A stretch of 10,891 nucleotides of DNA from Desulfobacterales bacterium (GTDB lineage: Bacteria > Desulfobacterota > Desulfobacteria > Desulfobacterales > QNYZ01), in NCBI GenBank assembly GCA_029938515.1, contig JAOZUU010000045.1:1-10891 (forward strand). Reading direction: 5' to 3'. Numbering within the stretch: position 1 is the stretch's first letter; the number at the start of each line of letters is the position of its first letter. The position numbers were made by a program, and so were the translations under genes. The notes beneath the pieces were generated by a model. The model made no database searches. It was not told where the DNA came from and saw nothing but the letters and a program-made list of their open reading frames with translations. This document shows positions 1-5,126 of the stretch, piece by piece.

Positions 1-199
1 CAGGCGCCGTATCGGCACCCTTGACCTTTACGCCCGTACCAGCCGAGGTGACGATTTGCTCACCGGCATCATTTTTAACGGATATTTTGCCAACGGTCCC
101 ATCAGGATTCGGCATGAGCACGAAAAGATTTTTCGGGGCGCCACAAGCCGAGAGAAGAAGCAATCCCCAAACAAGAACGAAAAAATAAAACGATTTCAT
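1..199 (-). CDS. Lipoprotein, N-terminal part only (possibly OmpA-family)
   Basis: Only the first 66 codons are in the window; the gene continues beyond position 1. The start ATG (197-199 on the complement) is preceded by AAGGAAA at good spacing. The N-terminus is a lipoprotein signal: a short hydrophobic stretch ending in the lipobox LSAC, with Cys19 the predicted lipidated residue. The next segment, rich in P, D and G (NLFVLMPNPDGTVGKISV), resembles the opening of OmpA-type lipoproteins that often follow fecR-like genes; this is from memory of the family and the OmpA domain itself is not visible. It starts 61 bases after the fecR-like stop on the same strand, so the two are probably co-transcribed. 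The lipoprotein call is firm; the OmpA assignment is tentative. Confidence 0.75.
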   Translation of the reverse strand, partial: MKSFYFFVLVWGLLLLSACGAPKNLFVLMPNPDGTVGKISVKNDAGEQIVTSAGTGVKVKGADTAP

Positions 200-260
200 G
201 TCTTTTTCCTTGGAATCAAGGTCAAAGGGACCCTACTTTTTCTACTGGGTAAACGAAGCC

Positions 261-707
261 TTATTCGGGTTCAACTTTAGCCAGAAAAGTGGTGCCGCGG
301 ATGCCAATGGTTGCCACCGGCGTTTTAAATTTCACCGCATCCGGAGACGCCTTCCCAATAGCACCGGAAACGTACGCGGCGGTACCTTGGATCATTTTAG
401 TGATAAAATTATATTTTTGCTGATCTGGCTGATAGACAAATCGAGTAATTGTGATTTTACTGTTTGGCCCCAGGGAAATACGTGTATCGTCCTTAAACAC
501 TACCCCCATGGCACCATCATTTTCTGTGATTAAAATATCGTTTAGATAGATCCTGAAGCCATCTTTAGCCTGAATTTGCTGTTCACCCCTTTTAACCATG
601 GCGGTTCCCTGTACATTCCGCAACCCGCCGATGAAATCCTCTCCACCTAAAGCCGTGGACGGTATTAATAGGCCGGTTAAACAGATCAAAATAATTAATA
701 TCCGCAT
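261..707 (-). CDS. FecR-domain exported protein
   Basis: A 148-residue protein with a cleavable signal peptide (about residues 1-21, ending STALG) and a single FecR domain over roughly residues 28-143. The family hallmark TPVATIGIRGT lies at about 129-139, close to the C-terminus. There is no FecR cytoplasmic anti-sigma segment and no transmembrane anchor after the signal, so this is the stand-alone periplasmic FecR type and not a TonB-linked FecR regulator. An in-frame ATG at 737 is possible, but the ATG at 707 has AAAGG seven bases upstream and begins directly with a signal peptide, so it is preferred. The partial lipoprotein gene follows 61 bases downstream. A sigma-54-type promoter lies upstream at 811-827. 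The family's role is not established; surface-structure or adhesion-related functions are often suggested. Confidence 0.88.
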   Translation of the reverse strand: MRILIILICLTGLLIPSTALGGEDFIGGLRNVQGTAMVKRGEQQIQAKDGFRIYLNDILITENDGAMGVVFKDDTRISLGPNSKITITRFVYQPDQQKYNFITKMIQGTAAYVSGAIGKASPDAVKFKTPVATIGIRGTTFLAKVEPE

Positions 708-810
708 AATAGCGCCTTTCGGTTTAATGGTTCGCATCGTCTCAAAACGAGAAATTTTTATAAAATTTCGATTTTAGAGTTTGATCAGCAACCAGTTTTT
801 CTAATATTAA

Positions 811-827
811 AGCAAATAGAGTGCCAA
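811..827 (-). promoter_or_regulatory. Sigma-54 (RpoN) promoter of the fecR-lipoprotein operon
   Basis: Read on the minus strand the site is TTGGCACTCTATTTGCT. It contains the -24 element TGGCAC and the -12 element TTGCT. Ten bases separate the GG and GC dinucleotides, the spacing required for sigma-54. The predicted transcript starts near 800 and has a leader of about 93 bases before the fecR ATG at 707. A perfect 10-bp palindrome, GTTGATCAAC (907-916), lies about 110 bases upstream of that start, a suitable distance for an enhancer-binding activator, though nothing identifies which one. The rest of the 708-996 gap is AT-rich with no other feature seen. Confidence 0.72.
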
Positions 828-996
828 CAAAGAATAATCATTCTATCTATTCCATATATGATATTATTATAACTGTATAATGTTAATTATAGCCGGTGCT
901 AAATGAGTTGATCAACAGGCGATGATTTGGATCAAGCGTAATTGAAATTACATTGAATGGATTTTAAATGTTTCGTCTCCGAAAACGAGATGATGC

Positions 997-1614
997 TCAA
1001 GGATTATCCCGGCGTCGCGATCGAAAAAAACCGGTGGCTATTTTCAGCTTGGCCTGCAGATCGGATTCCTGCTTTGATAAATAGGCATAGTCGACCCGTT
1101 GATACAGTTCGGATCGATTTTCCAGGATAATCCGGGCCGCCAGTTCAGCGCCGCTACCGGTCATCCCCTGGCAGTGATAAAATTGCCGGCCGGTATCGTC
1201 TTCGAGTTTTCGGGTCAGTACCCGGCAACAAGTCGAGCCGAATTTGTCTTTAAACTGATCGTGCAGCTGCCCGGCCAGGGCGCGGACTTGTCGACCGTTG
1301 CCAAAGCCGGGTCTTTCCCGGCCAAAAAACAACCCCAGGGCCAGGATCCCACCATTGAGCGCACCGCATATGCACCCTCGCCCGCCCAACCCGTTGGATT
1401 GGCTCGATGACAGTTTAAACGCCATTTCCGGAGGAAGACCGCCGCCAAGACCTTGATTCAGCACGGCCATCACCGCTTCTGAGCACATCATCTGCCCTGA
1501 GGCGAACAAATTTTCGGCCCGGCGGCGAATCATGCTGAAGAGTGTTTTTTGATCTTTTTCCCGACTGTCCTCAACGGACGTCGCTTTTATATTATTGTGG
1601 CTTTTAAATAACAT
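997..1614 (-). CDS. C_GCAxxG_C_C family putative redox protein
   Basis: A 205-residue soluble protein with the cysteine pattern that names this family: Cys44 in MMCSEAV, the core GRGCICGALNGG (Cys81, Cys83), the pair Cys129-Cys130 in STCCRVL, and Cys148 in YHCQG. Family members are thought to be redox-active or metal-binding, often in anaerobes; no reaction is established. No signal peptide or membrane segment is seen, so it is probably cytoplasmic. The start is uncertain: the ATG at 1614 lacks a clear ribosome binding site. Met28 (ATG ending at 1533) would give a 178-residue product that begins just before the conserved part, but it also lacks a strong site. The first 27 residues are polar and probably not conserved. 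The gene stands alone, with 187 bases between it and the minus-strand gene upstream. Confidence 0.85.
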   Translation of the reverse strand: MLFKSHNNIKATSVEDSREKDQKTLFSMIRRRAENLFASGQMMCSEAVMAVLNQGLGGGLPPEMAFKLSSSQSNGLGGRGCICGALNGGILALGLFFGRERPGFGNGRQVRALAGQLHDQFKDKFGSTCCRVLTRKLEDDTGRQFYHCQGMTGSGAELAARIILENRSELYQRVDYAYLSKQESDLQAKLKIATGFFRSRRRDNP

Positions 1615-1686
1615 ATCACGAAGATATAGAGGTGTTCAGAACGAATGTAAATAGATCATCTGCCACGGCGGGCTTGTTTTTGGGTC

Positions 1687-1748
1687 CGTCTTCGGCATTG
1701 CGCCAAAAGTCACATATAGGCAATATGCTCCCTTTGACGCGCCTTGCC
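1687..1748. repeat. Hairpin-forming intergenic repeat core
   Basis: This stretch reads CGTCTTCGGCATTGCG, then a hairpin tip CATAT-AGGCA-ATATG (perfect 5-bp arms), and ends CGCGCCTTGCC. Opened from the other strand it starts GGCAAGGCGCG and ends AGACG. The core of the element at 10573-10633 has the same order of blocks (GGCAAGGCGCG, a central ATAT-type hairpin, GCAAcGCCG, AGACGG). The two therefore look like members of one dispersed repeat family or of two closely related ones. It lies in the 187-base gap between two minus-strand genes. No coding potential was seen. Confidence 0.55.
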
Positions 1749-1801
1749 TGATTAAAAATAAAACCGGTGCAATCTATGTGGATTTATTTTATTCCGTGAC
1801 C

Positions 1802-2542
1802 TTAATTGTATTTTAACAAGTACCAGAAATACGGCAATTGTCCGCCGTTTTCAATGAGCTGTCTGCTTTTGCGGATAAGCTCGCTTTTACTGATGCCCTG
1901 CTCAATACCGATACAAAGCTCGTTTGCCATTATTTGTTCGTTATACAGGTTGTCAATGCTCGGCATAGCTTGCGACCACAGCTCCCGCAACTGCCGAATG
2001 GGGGCATTCAATGACTCGTCGGGCGGAGTGCCGCCGAGCATCCTTTTCATTGCTTCCTTGACCTCGAGAATCCCTTTGCGGATGGACTCCCCGTTTTGTC
2101 GAATGTCGGTGCAATAATCCGTTTTGAGCCGTCCGATTCTCTCACTTTTTGACAACCCTTCGTATCCCTCGGGCCACTCTCCGTCAGCGGATCCGGTGCC
2201 GGGATTCATGCGTTCGCAAATGGTCAGTTTCGAACGGTTGTGGCTTGCCAGAGCGTCCGACAGGTTCGTTACCGCGGCGTCAGTGCTTCGCGCCTGGTTG
2301 ACAAACGGTGCCTGAGGAGATGTGATTTCCGCCTTTTCCATCAACTGCTTGATATTGGCTTGTAATTGTTGCAACCGGACCAGATAAACTGTTGTCCTGT
2401 TAACGTCCTCGATGCAGCTCTGATTGCGCAAACGCTTGATTGCTTCACTCTTGCTTTCAGCATGACAGACAGTATGGTGAAATGTACCAAAGATGACGAA
2501 AATACCGATTGACACAACGGTTACCCTGTTAAGCCCTATCAT
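1802..2542 (-). CDS. Exported protein with tandem-duplicated Cys-containing unit, family not recognised
   Basis: A 246-residue protein I do not recognise. The start chosen is the ATG at 2542, preceded by GGAGG at seven bases; an ATG at 2593 opens the same frame but has no such site. Residues 1-28 form a signal peptide (hydrophobic core VVSIGIFVIFG, probable cleavage after CHA). The mature part contains two copies of a unit: SKSExIxRL at 30-38 with Cys43 and Cys109, then SKSExIxRL at 131-139 with Cys144 and Cys210. The units are offset by 101 residues and both cysteine pairs are exactly 66 apart. A third SKSE motif (218-221) begins the C-terminal tail. The sequence is mainly helical, charged and soluble. 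One disulphide per unit in the periplasm is plausible but inferred. It is monocistronic, with its own promoter region upstream. Confidence 0.82.
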   Translation of the reverse strand: MIGLNRVTVVSIGIFVIFGTFHHTVCHAESKSEAIKRLRNQSCIEDVNRTTVYLVRLQQLQANIKQLMEKAEITSPQAPFVNQARSTDAAVTNLSDALASHNRSKLTICERMNPGTGSADGEWPEGYEGLSKSERIGRLKTDYCTDIRQNGESIRKGILEVKEAMKRMLGGTPPDESLNAPIRQLRELWSQAMPSIDNLYNEQIMANELCIGIEQGISKSELIRKSRQLIENGGQLPYFWYLLKYN

Positions 2543-2574
2543 TATATTGCCTCCATTTGCTTTGCGATCATTCG

Positions 2575-2594
2575 ATTGAGCAAAAACGCTCAAT
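2575..2594 (-). promoter_or_regulatory. Perfect inverted repeat in the leader of the duplicated-unit gene
   Basis: ATTGAGC, six bases, GCTCAAT: a perfect 7-bp inverted repeat, 33-52 bases upstream of the ATG at 2542. It could form an RNA hairpin just before the ribosome binding site or serve as an operator. The function is unknown. Confidence 0.45.
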
Positions 2595-2599
2595 GCCCA

Positions 2600-2716
2600 T
2601 TGTCAGTTGTTTGTTGTCCGTGGGGTTATGGTAATAAAACAAAGTTGAATTTCATATCTCTTCAATAGGTGAGATATAACGATTTATTCATATTGTTCTC
2701 AACCTGCAACTGACAA
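2600..2716. repeat. Widely spaced 10-bp inverted repeat
   Basis: TTGTCAGTTG (2600-2609) recurs as its exact complement CAACTGACAA (2707-2716), 97 bases away. Both resemble the simple GTTGTC/GACAAC intergenic repeats common in bacterial genomes. This may be an eroded low-complexity repeat and not the ends of an element. Confidence 0.35.
2654..2702 (-). promoter_or_regulatory. Candidate sigma-70 promoter with inverted repeat
   Basis: On the minus strand, TTGAGA (2697-2702) and TATATC (2673-2678) are separated by 18 bases and match a weak housekeeping promoter for the gene starting at 2542. The -10 region overlaps the right arm of a perfect 7-bp inverted repeat, ATATCTC (2654-2660) and GAGATAT (2671-2677), with a 10-base loop, so a regulator could act here. 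The promoter match is modest and was found by eye. Confidence 0.35.
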
Positions 2717-2824
2717 CGAAAATCTTTAGTCGAATTTTCACTCGATCTGGATGTAATTATGCCATAAAATTGCAGGAATCGCAATCTCTGATCAAGAAAC
2801 TATTAAACTTAAAATTGGCCTTCC

Positions 2825-2852
2825 TTGACAAAGTACCACAATGTGGTATTTT
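2825..2852 (+). promoter_or_regulatory. Promoter with palindromic operator upstream of the OsmC-like gene
   Basis: TTGACA (2825-2830, perfect -35 match) is followed after 16 bases by TATTTT (2847-2852). Between and overlapping them is the perfect palindrome TACCACAATGTGGTA (2834-2848, 7-bp arms around one A), ideally placed for a repressor to block RNA polymerase. Transcription would start near 2859 and give a leader of about 150 bases before the ATG at 3008. The regulator is not identifiable from the window. A second pair, AGCGACC (2873-2879) and GGTCGCT, lies farther downstream in the leader. Confidence 0.55.
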
Positions 2853-3007
2853 TTGATTATGTTGTTAGGAAAAGCGACCAAAATTTTTTCTCGAACTCAT
2901 CTTCTGCTTGTTACACTTGGTAATGGTTTTAACTTAAGGTCGCTATTTCTTGAAAGTGAACACGCATCAATCAATATTTAATTTAAAAATAATTGAGGAG
3001 GTTTATC

Positions 3008-3556
3008 ATGCCTACCATAAAAAATGGCGTTAACGTCGACAACCTCATGACGGCAATCGAGGCCGTCAAAGATGACCCTGCCAACGGAAAGCTGACATTT
3101 ACCGTTCGTTCCAGTTGGAAAGACGGTTTAAAGGCGGAGCACCAGTTGGGAGACTATGTTGTTGGTAAAGAAAGCAGTACGCATGTTAAGAATCATACCA
3201 TGCAAACCGATGAACCGAGAGAAATCCTGGGGGAAGATACCGGTATCAGCCCCGCGGAGACGCTCATATCATCCCTGGCGGCATGTCTGACCGTCGGCTA
3301 TGCCGCCAACGCGGCGGCCATGGGAATCGATATCGATGACATGAGTTTTGAAATTACCGGCAACGGCAGCCTGGAAGGATTCATGAACATAGGTGATGCG
3401 CGTCCCGGTCTGAAGGATATTTCCGTCAAGACCCACATCAAGTCAAGCGCTCCCAATGAGAAACTGCAGGAACTGCATGACTACGTAAACACGCATTCTC
3501 CTATCTGGGATACTCTCAGCAGCCCGATTAGCGTGAAGTCCGAACTGGTCAGTTGA
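3008..3556 (+). CDS. OsmC-like family protein
   Basis: A 182-residue OsmC/Ohr-superfamily protein. Characteristic segments are the central DEPREILGEDTGISPAETL followed by SSLAACLTVGYA, where Cys93 is the conserved helix cysteine, and a C-terminal THSPIWDTLSSPISV. OsmC and Ohr reduce organic hydroperoxides with two cysteines. Here the second position is Ser164 (THSP) and Cys93 is the only cysteine, so classic two-cysteine peroxidase chemistry is unlikely. This matches a known subfamily of unclear function. The ATG at 3008 is chosen because GAGGAGG lies six bases upstream; an earlier in-frame TTG at 2993 overlaps that site. The protein is cytoplasmic with no signal peptide. It has its own promoter at 2825-2852 and is 210 bases from the cyclase gene, so probably monocistronic. 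Confidence 0.9.
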   Translation: MPTIKNGVNVDNLMTAIEAVKDDPANGKLTFTVRSSWKDGLKAEHQLGDYVVGKESSTHVKNHTMQTDEPREILGEDTGISPAETLISSLAACLTVGYAANAAAMGIDIDDMSFEITGNGSLEGFMNIGDARPGLKDISVKTHIKSSAPNEKLQELHDYVNTHSPIWDTLSSPISVKSELVS

Positions 3557-3645
3557 CTATCATGGTGTGTTTTTATTTTAAAACACGCCTGGGCAGGGAC
3601 AACCGAGCTGCAAACTGATTGAATGGATCGATCGTTATTTCCCAA

Positions 3646-3750
3646 ATACAAACCACAGGAGGCCGGCCGCAGGACAGCCCCGCGGCCGGTCCATCAGTTG
3701 ATTAAATTCGTGGTTTGTATAGTTTGCAAATTCCATTAAATTGGTTTGCG
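3646..3750 (+). promoter_or_regulatory. Nested inverted repeats and repeated GTTTG sites before the cyclase gene
   Basis: An exact 11-bp inverted repeat, ATACAAACCAC (3646-3656) and GTGGTTTGTAT (3710-3720), encloses a GC-rich hairpin with 8-bp arms, CCGGCCGC (3663-3670) and GCGGCCGG (3682-3689). The motif (A/G)GTTTG(C/T) occurs at 3712, 3721 and 3743, plus an inverted copy in the left arm. ATTAAATT-GGTTTG is itself repeated with a 34-base offset (3701 and 3735). The region ends 16 bases before the cyclase ATG, so it is probably its control region or a leader structure. No convincing -35/-10 pair was seen. Confidence 0.45.
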
Positions 3751-3766
3751 ATATTAGGAGAAAATC

Positions 3767-4600
3767 ATGTCGATATATATGGATCGCCATTACCTTAAAA
3801 ATGCCACCCAGCATGCGCTGGCAGCAGCCCACCAGAATGATCTGCGTCTTCAGGATAAATACAATATAAAAATGTTGACGTATTGGTTCGATGAAGATCG
3901 CAGTACGGCATTTTGTCTGGTAGATGCCCCGAATGAAGAAGCTATCCACAAATTGCATGACGAGGCCCATGGGTCCGTGCCAAACGAGATTATTCCGGTC
4001 GATTCAATGGCGGTTAAAGCCTTTCTGGGTCGAATCGAAGATCCGATAACTCCGAGAGAGGTCCTTACCGATCCTTCCGAAATCGCCGTCGATTCTGCTT
4101 TTCGTACGATTATGTACACAGATCTACAAGACTCGACGCTAATGACAACACGTCTAGGTGATACGAAAGCTATTTATTTTCTACGAATTCACAACTCATT
4201 TATCCGTCAGGCTTTAAAGTCACATACCGGTAGTGAAGTTAAACATACAGGTGATGGATTCATGGCGTCATTTTCGTCGGCATCAGACGCAATCCGGTGT
4301 TCTATCGATATTCAGAAGTCGCTTGCATCTTATAACGAAGAATATAATGAGGTGCCCATGCATGTTCGTATTGGGCTCAGTGCTGGTGAGCCAGTTGAAG
4401 AAAACGGAGATTTATTTGGCGCGTCGGTCCAACTTTCAGCCCGTTTATGCGAACATGCTGAGCCGGATAGCATTATCGCGGCGCATGTGGTGAAAAATGA
4501 ATGCAAGCCGGAAAGATTCAGATTTCTGGATCGGGGCAATCTAACACCGAAAGGATTTTTGGAGCCAGTCCAAATTTATGAAATTATTTGGAAGGGTTAA
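3767..4600 (+). CDS. DUF4242-class III adenylate cyclase fusion
   Basis: A 277-residue soluble protein with two domains. Residues about 5-78 match DUF4242, the family of the nickel-binding Streptomyces protein SCO4226 (features here: MDRHYL, AHQND, YWFDEDRSTAFCLVDAP, HDEAHG). Residues about 112-275 form a class III nucleotide cyclase catalytic domain. Metal-binding Asp119 is in MYTDLQDST and Asp163 in KHTGDG. Lys159 and Asp215 fit the adenine-recognising pair, so ATP to cyclic AMP is predicted. Arg226 is the transition-state arginine; the usual partner asparagine is Gln222 (VQLSAR), a substitution I recall from related cyclases. The start has AGGAG six bases upstream. The N-terminal domain may sense metal or another ligand and control the cyclase; this is inference. 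The only other gene nearby on this strand is the OsmC-like gene. Confidence 0.87.
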   Translation: MSIYMDRHYLKNATQHALAAAHQNDLRLQDKYNIKMLTYWFDEDRSTAFCLVDAPNEEAIHKLHDEAHGSVPNEIIPVDSMAVKAFLGRIEDPITPREVLTDPSEIAVDSAFRTIMYTDLQDSTLMTTRLGDTKAIYFLRIHNSFIRQALKSHTGSEVKHTGDGFMASFSSASDAIRCSIDIQKSLASYNEEYNEVPMHVRIGLSAGEPVEENGDLFGASVQLSARLCEHAEPDSIIAAHVVKNECKPERFRFLDRGNLTPKGFLEPVQIYEIIWKG

Positions 4601-4603
4601 GGT

Positions 4604-5062
4604 ATAGTCGATAAATTCCTGGCCAAATTCCCACATGCGGTGATCGGTGGTAATCATAATACCTGATTTGGGTGCTTTACCCGTTTCCTTTCGGATAACC
4701 GCTTCACAGATACGGTTGACTGAGAAGCTGGGCTGCGCCGGGACATTATGAGGCAGATAATGCCGGCTGGTGCCCTCGTCACGCACACTGGCAGTGGGTA
4801 TCAAGAAATCGCCCAACTCAAGAGCGTCACCTATTCCTCCACACATCCCCAGCATCACCACAGATTCCAGATTGTCCAGGAAAGAAAGGCAATGCATGAC
4901 GATACCGGCCATTGGAGACCCGATACCGAAATTGATGATCGAGATATCTTTCTGCTCATCATGCACGACGCTCCAATTGACCGAGTGAATCGGATAGCCG
5001 GAAATTGAAGCGTATGTGTCCAGGTAGCGCTGGAAGTTGCACAGAATAATATTTGAAAGAAA
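4604..5062 (-). pseudogene. AMP nucleosidase gene fragment, both ends missing
   Basis: About 150 uninterrupted codons on the minus strand encode the middle of an AMP nucleosidase / nucleoside phosphorylase-like protein: [14 protein letters not shown], then INFGIGSPMAGIVM, MLGMCGGIGDALELGDFLIP, VRDEGTSRHYLP, and TTDHRMWEFGQEF. The enzyme cleaves AMP to adenine and ribose 5-phosphate. The short form of the family is about 260 residues. The N-terminal region before the IILCNF segment is lost near 5062. Everything after EFIDY is lost at 4604, including the VDMET segment needed for the active site. The left break is four bases from the cyclase stop codon; the right break abuts the leader of the DUF255 gene. 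No start codon with a ribosome binding site serves the fragment. It is best read as a recent remnant because the frame is still open. Confidence 0.78.
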
Positions 5063-5126
5063 TGTTCTTGAAAAAGACAAAATCCACACCACTTTAGTAA
5101 TTGAAATAACAAAAAGGAGTTTCTTA

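Noticed and set aside
198..533. Plus-strand open frame of 111 codons opposite the FecR gene
   Set aside because: Antisense to a well-supported FecR domain, with no family resemblance.
1099..1410. Plus-strand open frame of 103 codons opposite the C_GCAxxG_C_C gene
   Set aside because: The minus-strand protein has a clear family signature; the plus frame has none.
2543..2593. Longer start for the duplicated-unit protein at 2593
   Set aside because: The extension covers the GGAGG site and delays the signal peptide; the ATG at 2542 is better.
2600..2716. The 10-bp inverted repeat TTGTCAGTTG/CAACTGACAA as ends of an insertion sequence
   Set aside because: The arms do not extend beyond 10 bp, the interior has no coding capacity, and the sequence resembles common simple intergenic repeats.
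3564..3589. Hairpin GGTGTGTTTT...AAAACACGCC after the OsmC-like gene as a terminator
   Set aside because: The stem pairs well (one wobble), but no T-run follows on either strand, so it is not called as an intrinsic terminator.
5037..5126. N-terminal extension of the DUF255 protein from the ATG at 5037
   Set aside because: No ribosome binding site, and it would push the signal peptide inside the protein. The ATG at 5127 has AAGGAG and begins with the signal peptide.
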